A stretch of DNA of 64,000 nt from positions 2,046,001-2,110,000 of the forward strand of contig NZ_CP126260.1 of NCBI RefSeq assembly GCF_003234365.2, in the 5' to 3' direction. This stretch comes from Curtobacterium sp. MCJR17_020 (GTDB lineage: Bacteria; Actinomycetota; Actinomycetes; Actinomycetales; Microbacteriaceae). Position numbers and translations under genes: made by a program. This document shows, piece after piece, positions 16,450-23,683 of the stretch. Position 1 is the first letter of the stretch, and every line of letters starts with the position of its first letter. The notes beneath the pieces were generated by a model, which was not told the origin of the DNA, did no database searches, and saw nothing but the letters and a program-made list of their open reading frames with translations.

Positions 16450-16890
16450 TCAGTCGTGCACATCGGCACCGAACCCCGGCCCAGGGCGCATCATCCAGCC
16501 CTCCGGGTCGGGGAGCGGACGGAACCCGAACCGCTCGTACAGGCCCTGCGCGTCGGCGGTGAACAGGGCGAACCGCTTCAACCCGAGTGGCTCGATCGCC
16601 TCGGTCACGCCCTGCACGAGGGCGACGCCGACGCCACGGCCACGAGCGTCCGGATCGACGAACACGTCGGCCAACCAGCCGAACGTCACCCCGTCGGTGA
16701 TCACCCGGGCGTACCCGAGCTGCGCGCCCGTCGCGGTGTCGTAGACGCCGAAGTTGCGGGACCCGGCGATGACCGCGTCCTGGGTGGCACGACTGCGACC
16801 CCGCGCCCAGTACGACTGCTCGCTGAGCCAGCGGTGCACGCGGTCGACGTCGAGGTCGGCGGGGTCGGCGGAGAAGTGCAGTGCGGTCAT
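16450..16890 (-). CDS. GNAT family N-acetyltransferase
   Basis: Predicted acetyl-CoA-dependent acetyltransferase of 146 residues. The acetyl-CoA pyrophosphate loop is visible in VDPDARGRGVGVALV, and the conserved aromatic end in LYERFGFRPL. The open frame continues upstream to a TTG at 16902, but the ATG at 16890 begins MTALHFSADP as in related proteins. It is convergent with the SDR gene. The acceptor substrate is unknown. Confidence 0.85.
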   Translation of the reverse strand: MTALHFSADPADLDVDRVHRWLSEQSYWARGRSRATQDAVIAGSRNFGVYDTATGAQLGYARVITDGVTFGWLADVFVDPDARGRGVGVALVQGVTEAIEPLGLKRFALFTADAQGLYERFGFRPLPDPEGWMMRPGPGFGADVHD

Positions 16891-16982
16891 CGTCTCAGTC
16901 AACCGGAGCCGTGAGCGACGGGCGACGGCCGATCCGCAGGCGGTGGACCGCAGGTCGGCCCATCGCAGCGGTAGCCGTGAGC

Positions 16983-17005
16983 TGCAATGCGAAATATCTA
17001 TTGCA
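16983..17005. promoter_or_regulatory. AT-rich palindrome over the surface-protein promoter
   Basis: TGCAAT (16983-16988) and ATTGCA (17000-17005) are perfect six-base arms separated by 11 bases, in a locally AT-rich stretch unusual for this genome. The right arm overlaps the -35 box of the downstream gene, as expected for a repressor site. The stretch 16891-17075 has no other gene. Confidence 0.55.
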
Positions 17006-17029
17006 TCGTGTCAGATGAATTCCTACACT
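17001..17029 (+). promoter_or_regulatory. Promoter of the surface-protein gene
   Basis: TTGCAT (17001-17006) and TACACT (17024-17029) are separated by 17 bases, a good match to a vegetative promoter. The start codon at 17076 lies 46 bases further on, with GAGGAG at 17065-17070 as ribosome site. Confidence 0.7.
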
Positions 17030-17075
17030 CCTGGACAACCGGTGCAACGTGCACCCGTCCGCCCGAGGAGTCCCC

Positions 17076-20000
17076 ATGCGAACACGCTTCCCGATCCGAG
17101 CAGCAGTCGCCACGGCGTTGTCGATGACGCTCCCGCTCGCTGCCGTCGCCCCGGCGAGCGCGACCACCGCAGTCAGGGGAGCAATCGGCCCGACCGCGTC
17201 CGTCGGTCCGGCCGGGATCGTCGGTCTCGCCGTGAAGGTCACGAAGGACGGGAACGGCCCGTTCAGCCCGGACGACCGACCCGGTGGCGACTCGAGCCCG
17301 ATGAACGGCATCGTGCGGACACTCGACGCGATCACCTACAGCGTCGAGATGAGCGTGAACGACGGCGGCAGCGTCAACCAACGGTTCGTCGTCAGCGCTC
17401 CGACCGGCACGACCTGGGCCGGGCTGCCGAAGCCGTGCACCGGGGCGGCGTCGCGCATCGACGGCCAGCGCCTCACCTGCTCGGTCGGTGACCTGGACGA
17501 GGGCCACCTCGTCGAGGTCCCCGTGGTGCTCGACGTCTCCGGCAGCATGCGTCACGGCGACGCGATCGACGTGACGGCCGAGGCCACAGCGGACAACGCG
17601 GACAACGGCGTCGTGACGGCAGACGCGCCGACCGTGACGGTCTCGGCGGCCGCGCGCTACAACCTCAGCAAGGACGTCGTCCGTTCGTCACTCACCCCCG
17701 ACTTCGCCGGTCCCGACGGCGAGCCAGGCCTGCGTCTCGTCTACCCGATCGCGGTCAACTGGGAGCCCGTCATCGCCGGACAGGGCCTGCTCGGCTTCGA
17801 GTCGAGCGCCGGGCCGATGACCTTCACCGACGACCTCTCCGAGATCCTCGGCGACTTGCCGCAGACCGCGGTGCTCTGGAACGGGACAGCGCCCGCCTGT
17901 GGGGTGAACGCGGCGAACGGCTGGCGGTTCGACGGTCTCCCGGGCGGACGCGGCGGCGGAGCGCGCAACGTGGTCGACTCGGGGGCGATCGACTGCGAGC
18001 AGTCCGCGCCCGGTGCGGACGTCGATGTCACGATCACGGACACGGTCACGGATCCGGACCGCATCCCGACGCAGTCCCTCAACGGTGGCCCGGTCACCGG
18101 CGGCACCAGGGCGTACTTCGTGTCGGGCTACCTGAGCCTGTGGCTGCCCTACCCACCAGACGGCAACTCCGTCCTGTCGGTCAACCGGTACTCGGCCCTG
18201 CAGACCACCTCGGCGAGCGGCGGCCAGAACTACCCCGGCCGCGAGGAACCGCTCGCCGACAACTCCACGTCGCGCAACCTGGTGGGTCGTGGATCCGGCA
18301 CCGCCGGCAAACGACTCTGGCGCGTGATCGACCGCGCCGGCACGGTGGTCGAGGGGTCCGCCCGCGCGGGCGATCCGTGGGTGACGCACGGGCAGGTCCT
18401 GCGCAGCGACGTCACCGTCCACAACGACGGGTTCAGCCGGTACGTCGGCACGATCGTCTGCGACACGTTCGACCGCGGGACTCAGCACCTCACCAGCGGT
18501 GGCACCCCCGGGGCCACCGCGTGGACCAGCGGGCTGAGTGGATCGAGGGTCGAGTACGCGGCCTACGACATGACGAGCCCCGCGTCCGGGCAGCAGCACA
18601 CGTGCGGCGCCGACGACGGCCCGTGGTTCGTCAGTCCGGATGACGTGCCCGGTGGTCGTACCGCCGTCGGCGCCGTGCGCGCGGTCGGCGACGTCGCCGG
18701 TGGGGCGACTGCGGTGCTGCACACGTACGTCGCGGTGGCGTCCGTGCCGTCGGGTACCCGCGCCCACGACTTCGGCCACGCGCTGTTCGGCGACCACACC
18801 GACACCTGGACCCACGACACGACCCGTCCGGAGAACGGTGCCGGAGCGATGGCGGACAGCGTCCTGGTCACGGAGAACCTGGCGCGCATCGGGAAGAAGA
18901 TCGTCGATCCAGGCTCGACCGCAGACGACACACCGGACAAGACGAGCTTCGTCGTCTCCGGGAGCACCCTCGAGTACGCCCTCTACCCGACCCTCACCAA
19001 CGGCCATTCCGATGGGCAGCCGACCACCGTGACGGTGCGCGATGTCCTGCCGATGCACACCGACTACCTCCCCGAGAGCGCATCCCGTCCGGCTGAGATC
19101 GACACCATCACGGACAGTGCCGGCAACCTCCGCCAGCGCCTCACCTGGACACTCGACGACGTGCAGCCGAACACGAAGATCACGCCGATCACCTACGAGG
19201 TGCAGGTGTCGAGACTCGCGCCCGCCGGGCCGGTGCAGAACTACGCGACCATCGTGTCGCCGACGGACAACTCCGAGTCGTTCCGCCGCGACACCCAACG
19301 AGCGGTGCAGGTCGTCGCCGCGGCCGGTGTCGGTGTGGAGAAGGTGGCGACCGAACCCGTCGTCGCGACGGGGGACCAGCTCGAGTGGGACCTGACCTAC
19401 ACGAACCGCGATGCCCGGGGCATCAGCGGCCTCGACGTCATCGACGTCCTGCCGCACCACGGCGACCCGCAGGGATCGGCCTTCCACGGGACGGTCTCGC
19501 TGGCGGATCGCGTCGACACCGCGCCTGGTGCCCGTGAGACCGTGCGCTACACCACGACCGATCCGGCTTCGATCGCGCTCGACGGGACGGCCGCGTCCAA
19601 CCAGCCAGGCGGGAGCACCGTCTGGTGCGCGGCGGAGGACCTCGGAGACGCCGCGTGTGGGTCCGCGGAACTCGCCGACGTGACCGCCGTCCGGATCGAA
19701 CGAACCGACGAAGTCGCCCCGGGTCAGTCGGTCCGACACCACCTCGCGCTGCGCACTCGCGGGGAGCGTGACGGCGACACGTACACGAACCGCTTCGGGC
19801 TCCGCGCCTCGAACCTCGAGCTCACCGCGCTGTCGAACCGCGCCACCGTTCGGCTGGTCGCCGGCAGCATCGGGGACCGGGTCTGGACGGACAGCAACCG
19901 CGACGGTCTCCAGGATGCCGACGAGGCGGGAGTCGACGGCGTTCCGGTTCGTCTGTCCGGCACGGACGACCGGGGTGCCGACGTCGAACGCGAGACCGAA

Positions 20001-20513
20001 TCCGGTGCTGACGGCGAGTACCACTTCGACGGGCTCCGCCCGGGGAACTACGTCGTGGACTTCGCAGCTCCGGACGGCCGGCGGTTCACGAAGGAACACG
20101 TCGGAACTGATCGCGCCGTCGACTCGGACGCCGGCCAGGACGGCGAGACGTCCGGGGTCTCGATCGCATGGGAACGCACCGACGAAGGCGCGAAGGAGTC
20201 CATCACCCGGAACCGCACCATCGATGCCGGGGTGCTGCCGGGCGATGCGCCGCCGGCCCCTGGGCCCGACCCCGGCACCCGCCCGGTTCCGGCTCCGGGC
20301 CCGAGCTCCGGTCTGACGACCGGGACGACGACGCCGACCGGCCCGACGACCAGTCCGACGGTCGCACCCCCGGCCGGTGCACCCGGAGGCGGCCAGGAGC
20401 TCGCCTTCACCGGCACCTCAGGTATGCCGCTCATCCTCGGTGGTGCCCTGCTGCTGCTGGCGCTCGGGGCCGCGATGCTCGGGACGAATCGGAACCAGGG
20501 GCACCGGCGCTGA
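17076..20513 (+). CDS. Large secreted surface protein with SdrD B-like domain and LAFTG sorting signal
   Basis: A 1145-residue protein predicted to be exported by Sec and attached to the cell wall. Residues 1-30 are a signal peptide ending near APASA. Residues about 605-750 and 750-930 look like DUF11-type beta-sandwich repeats. Residues about 930-1050 are an SdrD B-like domain with a calcium-type DSNRDGLQDADEAG loop. A Pro/Gly/Thr-rich stalk follows, then LAFTG (1109-1113), a hydrophobic helix and a basic tail. LAxTG is the motif known for class E sortases. No sortase gene lies in the window. The N-terminal 600 residues are not assignable; adhesion or coat function is inferred only. Confidence 0.87.
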   Translation: MRTRFPIRAAVATALSMTLPLAAVAPASATTAVRGAIGPTASVGPAGIVGLAVKVTKDGNGPFSPDDRPGGDSSPMNGIVRTLDAITYSVEMSVNDGGSVNQRFVVSAPTGTTWAGLPKPCTGAASRIDGQRLTCSVGDLDEGHLVEVPVVLDVSGSMRHGDAIDVTAEATADNADNGVVTADAPTVTVSAAARYNLSKDVVRSSLTPDFAGPDGEPGLRLVYPIAVNWEPVIAGQGLLGFESSAGPMTFTDDLSEILGDLPQTAVLWNGTAPACGVNAANGWRFDGLPGGRGGGARNVVDSGAIDCEQSAPGADVDVTITDTVTDPDRIPTQSLNGGPVTGGTRAYFVSGYLSLWLPYPPDGNSVLSVNRYSALQTTSASGGQNYPGREEPLADNSTSRNLVGRGSGTAGKRLWRVIDRAGTVVEGSARAGDPWVTHGQVLRSDVTVHNDGFSRYVGTIVCDTFDRGTQHLTSGGTPGATAWTSGLSGSRVEYAAYDMTSPASGQQHTCGADDGPWFVSPDDVPGGRTAVGAVRAVGDVAGGATAVLHTYVAVASVPSGTRAHDFGHALFGDHTDTWTHDTTRPENGAGAMADSVLVTENLARIGKKIVDPGSTADDTPDKTSFVVSGSTLEYALYPTLTNGHSDGQPTTVTVRDVLPMHTDYLPESASRPAEIDTITDSAGNLRQRLTWTLDDVQPNTKITPITYEVQVSRLAPAGPVQNYATIVSPTDNSESFRRDTQRAVQVVAAAGVGVEKVATEPVVATGDQLEWDLTYTNRDARGISGLDVIDVLPHHGDPQGSAFHGTVSLADRVDTAPGARETVRYTTTDPASIALDGTAASNQPGGSTVWCAAEDLGDAACGSAELADVTAVRIERTDEVAPGQSVRHHLALRTRGERDGDTYTNRFGLRASNLELTALSNRATVRLVAGSIGDRVWTDSNRDGLQDADEAGVDGVPVRLSGTDDRGADVERETESGADGEYHFDGLRPGNYVVDFAAPDGRRFTKEHVGTDRAVDSDAGQDGETSGVSIAWERTDEGAKESITRNRTIDAGVLPGDAPPAPGPDPGTRPVPAPGPSSGLTTGTTTPTGPTTSPTVAPPAGAPGGGQELAFTGTSGMPLILGGALLLLALGAAMLGTNRNQGHRR

Positions 20514-20560
20514 CGCCTCCGTCACCGTCGTTCTTCGACGCCGTCTGCGACGATGGTCGG

Positions 20561-21592
20561 ATGCGCGCAGTCCAGTACGACCAGTTCGGATCCGCCCCGT
20601 CGATCGTCGCCCTGCCCGATCCGGTGGCACCGGACCACGGTGTCGTCGTCCGGGTCGCAGCGACCGGGTTGTGCCGCAGTGACTGGCACGCCTGGAAGGG
20701 GCACGACGACTCCGTCGCACTGCCGCACGTCCCCGGGCACGAGTTCGCCGGTGTCGTCACGGCCGTCGGGGACTCGGTGACCCGGGTGTCGGTCGGCGAC
20801 CGCGTGACCGCACCCTTCGTGTTCGCTTGCGGGACGTGCCCGGAGTGCGTCGACGGCGCCACCCAGGTGTGCACGCGACAGCAGCAACCCGGGTTCACGC
20901 TGCCCGGCTCCTACGCCGAGTCGGTCGTCATCCCGCACGCCGACGTCAACGTGGTCGCACTCCCGGACGCCGTGGGGTTCGCCGAAGCCGCGGCACTCGG
21001 GTGCCGGTTCGGGACGGCGTACCACGCCCTGCACGCCCGAGGTCGGGTCGCGGCGGGGGAGTGGGTGGTCGTGTTCGGCTGCGGCGGCGTCGGCCTGTCG
21101 ACGATCATCGTCGCGGTCGCGGCGGGCGCCCAGGTGATCGCGGTCGACGTCTCGTCCGCCGCACTCGAACGCGCGGCGGCTCTCGGTGCCATCACGGTGC
21201 CGATGGACGAAGGGGCAGTCGCCGCGGTCCGCGCTCGGACCGACGGCGGCGCGCACGTCTCGATCGACGCCTTCGGCAGCCGAGCGACCTCCGTCGCAGC
21301 GGTCGCATCCCTGCGCCCTCGGGGACGTCACGTGCAGGTCGGCCTGCTGCTCGACGACGAGGCCGAGCCGGTGATCCCGATGGGTCGCGTCATCGCCGAT
21401 GAACTCGAACTCCTCGGGAGCCACGGAATCTCAGTGGGGGAGTACGCGGCAATGCTCGCCGACGTCGTCATCGGGCGACTGCGCCCGGACGACTCGATCG
21501 GCCGGACCATCGGCTTCGACGACCTGCCGGGCGCGATCGTGGCCATGGACCGTCCCGCCACGTCGACCGGGATGACCGTCGCCGTCTTCTAG
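20561..21592 (+). CDS. Zinc-dependent alcohol dehydrogenase
   Basis: Medium-chain dehydrogenase of 343 residues. Catalytic zinc residues are in GLCRSDWH and GHEFAGVV; the structural zinc cysteines are in CGTCPECVDGATQVC. The NAD-binding FGCGGVGLSTI follows, and a GCRFGTAYHAL segment lies at the domain junction. The ATG at 20561 is 47 bases after the surface-protein stop. Its stop codon overlaps that of the opposite gene (CTAG). The alcohol substrate is not inferable. Confidence 0.92.
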   Translation: MRAVQYDQFGSAPSIVALPDPVAPDHGVVVRVAATGLCRSDWHAWKGHDDSVALPHVPGHEFAGVVTAVGDSVTRVSVGDRVTAPFVFACGTCPECVDGATQVCTRQQQPGFTLPGSYAESVVIPHADVNVVALPDAVGFAEAAALGCRFGTAYHALHARGRVAAGEWVVVFGCGGVGLSTIIVAVAAGAQVIAVDVSSAALERAAALGAITVPMDEGAVAAVRARTDGGAHVSIDAFGSRATSVAAVASLRPRGRHVQVGLLLDDEAEPVIPMGRVIADELELLGSHGISVGEYAAMLADVVIGRLRPDDSIGRTIGFDDLPGAIVAMDRPATSTGMTVAVF

Positions 21593-22215
21593 CCGTCCGC
21601 GCTGACGCGGAGCAGCTGCACGGTGGCGTACCGGACGGCGTCCGATGCCTCGCGCAGGTCGTGGTCGAGCTGCCTCGCGATCTGCTCGGCGGTCCACACC
21701 GCACCGGCCTCGATGGTGTCGAGGGGGTGCACGGGCCGCTCCGGTCGGTTTGCCCAGTCCGCCAGGTGCGTCGTGCGGTCGTCGCTCAGGGGGACACCCA
21801 GTGCGGCGTCGGGGTCGCGGTGGGCGCGGTGCGCCTCTGCCACGACCGTGTCGATGTCGATCGGGGGAGTCAGCCCGGACATCCGGTAGCGGTCGGCGAC
21901 CTCCTGCCACCACTCGGTCGCCCGTCGCAGGTGCCCCTCGGCTCGACGGACCATCTGATCGGTGATGTCGGCCTCGTGCTCAGCGTCGGTCTCGGCCGTC
22001 AGGAAGCCGTCCGAGTACCCGAGGATCCCCACGAGGTCGTCGGCGTCGGACCGGAGCAGTGGACGAGCGCCGCCCTCGACCGAGTCGACGGTCGCGGCGT
22101 CCCCGTGCCAGCCGCTCAGCCGCATCCGGAGAGCCCGGTCGTCAGGATCGGAACCGGCCAGTCGTTCGCGGACGCCCCGGAGGTTCCGGCCGATCTGGAC
22201 ATCGGTGAGTGTCAT
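21589..22215 (-). CDS. Hypothetical protein, convergent with the alcohol dehydrogenase
   Basis: A soluble, acidic protein of 208 residues that I do not recognise. It has no signal peptide or membrane segment. The composition is rich in Asp, Arg and Ala, and the sequence is helical in character (ATEWWQEVADRYRMSG, AGAVWTAEQIARQLDHDLREA). The ATG at 22215 starts MTLTDVQIGRN; an ATG at 22233 is an alternative. The stop codon overlaps the alcohol dehydrogenase stop tail-to-tail. Confidence 0.75.
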   Translation of the reverse strand: MTLTDVQIGRNLRGVRERLAGSDPDDRALRMRLSGWHGDAATVDSVEGGARPLLRSDADDLVGILGYSDGFLTAETDAEHEADITDQMVRRAEGHLRRATEWWQEVADRYRMSGLTPPIDIDTVVAEAHRAHRDPDAALGVPLSDDRTTHLADWANRPERPVHPLDTIEAGAVWTAEQIARQLDHDLREASDAVRYATVQLLRVSADG

Positions 22216-22257
22216 GGCGACGACGCTACGCATGCGACGCCGTCGGCGTCTCGGCGG

Positions 22258-22854
22258 TCACCGCGACGTCGGACGGTACACCAGCCCGAGCGCACCGCCG
22301 GCGAACGCCTCGGAACTGACCAGGTGCAGGTCGAGCTCGTCCGGCAGCCTCGCGAACACACCGTCCCCGGAGCCGAGCACCACCGGAAGCACGGCAAGCC
22401 GGTACTCGTCGACCAGGCCGGCCCGGACGAGGCTGCGACCGAACCCCGTTCCGCCCTGGGCGAGGACGTACCCGTCCAACTCCTGCTTGAGCGCTGCCAC
22501 TTCGGCCTCGAGCAGTCCGGCTGCAACCCGCGCACCGGTCCAGGTCGCCGCCGCGGGGGAGCCGGGGTCGGGGACTGCCACCGTTCGCGGATCGAACTCG
22601 CGCTGCGTGGTGAAGACGACCTTGGGGATCCGGTTCATCGGTTCGGCGATTGGACCGGGTGCCGTCGGCCAGAAACCTGAGATGGTCTCGAAGGTTTTCC
22701 GACCGAACGCGTGCACGCCCGCACCAGCGACGACGTCGAGCACCCAGGCCATCGAGTCCGGACTCCCGCCGCGGAACATCCAGTTCGACTCGGCTCGGGG
22801 AGCGGCCACGAAGCCGTCCAACGACATCGACATCTTGAGGACGAGTTCACGCAC
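22258..22854 (-). CDS. Dihydrofolate reductase-fold (RibD C-terminal type) protein
   Basis: A 198-residue member of the RibD C-terminal/DHFR-fold family, which contains NADPH-dependent reductases of unclear substrate. Visible are the start KMSMSLDGFVAAP, the FGRKTFETISGFWP segment and the nucleotide-binding GGTGFGRSLVRAGLVDEYRL near the end. It starts with GTG at 22854. Such genes are not folate enzymes in most bacteria. An AT-rich palindrome lies 30 bases upstream, suggesting a dedicated repressor encoded elsewhere. Confidence 0.85.
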   Translation of the reverse strand: MRELVLKMSMSLDGFVAAPRAESNWMFRGGSPDSMAWVLDVVAGAGVHAFGRKTFETISGFWPTAPGPIAEPMNRIPKVVFTTQREFDPRTVAVPDPGSPAAATWTGARVAAGLLEAEVAALKQELDGYVLAQGGTGFGRSLVRAGLVDEYRLAVLPVVLGSGDGVFARLPDELDLHLVSSEAFAGGALGLVYRPTSR

Positions 22855-22883
22855 GGGAAGCCCCTGTCCGGACCTGAGTTGAC

Positions 22884-22897
22884 ATAATATGCATTAT
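22884..22897. promoter_or_regulatory. AT-rich palindrome upstream of the DHFR-fold gene
   Basis: ATAAT-ATGC-ATTAT, five-base arms in a 14-base stretch that is almost entirely A+T in a roughly 70% GC genome. It sits 30-43 bases before the GTG start and probably overlaps the promoter. Confidence 0.55.
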
Positions 22898-22932
22898 CGG
22901 CGCACACTCGGAAGTGGCGCCGAACGGGCTTG

Positions 22933-22983
22933 GTGAGCAGAAAAGGTCGAGTCCACACGTGGGACTCGACCTCTTCTGCTCAC
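22933..22983. terminator. Hairpin element copy 1, after the small acidic gene
   Basis: Arms 22933-22954 and 22962-22983 (22 bases each, one mismatch) around a seven-base loop. On the minus strand the inner stem is followed by CCTTTTCTGCT, a short T-run fitting a rho-independent terminator for the gene ending at 23016. The same sequence recurs at 23204-23254. Confidence 0.7.
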
Positions 22984-23015
22984 TCGATGGCGGAACGTCA
23001 GGAACGTCAGGAACG

Positions 23016-23171
23016 TCAGTCGACTGGCTTCGTCGGGACGTCGTCGGCGTCGATCTCGAGCGCTGCTGGTTCGCCGCCCTGTTCCTCCAGGTTCTCCTGG
23101 TCGGTGTCCGGCTGTTCCGGCGCCTCGCTCTGGGTGGTCTCTTCGGCTGGGTCTGGCTGGCTGTAGCTCAT
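23016..23171 (-). CDS. Small acidic protein
   Basis: A 51-residue protein rich in Glu, Asp, Gln and Pro (SQPDPAEETTQSEAPEQPD near the start), with no membrane segment and predicted disorder. It starts at the ATG at 23171; an upstream frame exists but reads through the hairpin. The gene is bracketed by two copies of one hairpin. I do not recognise a family. Real coding is likely from position and composition but unproven. Confidence 0.5.
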   Translation of the reverse strand: MSYSQPDPAEETTQSEAPEQPDTDQENLEEQGGEPAALEIDADDVPTKPVD

Positions 23172-23203
23172 GCGCCGGACGGTACGCCGCCGATGCCGAT
23201 CGA

Positions 23204-23254
23204 GTGAGCAGAAAAGGTCGAGTTCCGATGGCGGACTCGACCTCTTCTGCTCAC
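23204..23254. terminator. Hairpin element copy 2, after the DUF4190-type gene
   Basis: Arms 23204-23223 and 23235-23254, nearly identical to those at 22933-22983, with a different loop. It lies downstream of the gene ending at 23298 on the minus strand and again gives CCTTTTCTGCT after the inner stem. Confidence 0.7.
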
Positions 23255-23297
23255 GATGCACGCCCGCGGACGTCACGAGTACGCCCTCGGACGGGCC

Positions 23298-23564
23298 TCA
23301 CGACTGGGTGAGGATGACCGCCGTCAGGATGTAGCCGACGATGCCGATGACGATCGCGACGACGGAGAGGATGATGCCGGCGAGGACGGTGCCGCGGCTG
23401 CCACCACGCTTGCGCGCCAGGATGCCGAGCACGAGCCCGATGACGCCGGCGATGATGCCGATCAGGGCGATGAAGATGCCACCGACGACGCCGACGATGC
23501 CGAGCACCAGGGAGACGACACCGAAGGTGTTGGACTGAGCGGGCGCGTTGCCGGGGTTGGACAT
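23298..23564 (-). CDS. Small membrane protein, DUF4190-like
   Basis: An 88-residue protein with two long hydrophobic helices (about residues 15-48 and 60-84) joined by the basic turn ARKRGGSRGT. A short polar Pro/Gln/Asn-rich N-terminus precedes them. This matches the DUF4190 type of small actinobacterial membrane protein. The ATG at 23564 follows GAAGGAG. Function unknown. It ends just upstream of a terminator hairpin. Confidence 0.8.
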   Translation of the reverse strand: MSNPGNAPAQSNTFGVVSLVLGIVGVVGGIFIALIGIIAGVIGLVLGILARKRGGSRGTVLAGIILSVVAIVIGIVGYILTAVILTQS

Positions 23565-23683
23565 GAGAGCTCCTTCGATCAGGACGCCGATCCAGGCCGG
23601 GTAGCCGATCGTGAGCGTCGATCAAACGCTATCCGAATCGCACCGGCAACGTTCAGGTTCCCTGCACGAACCTGTCCCCTGCT

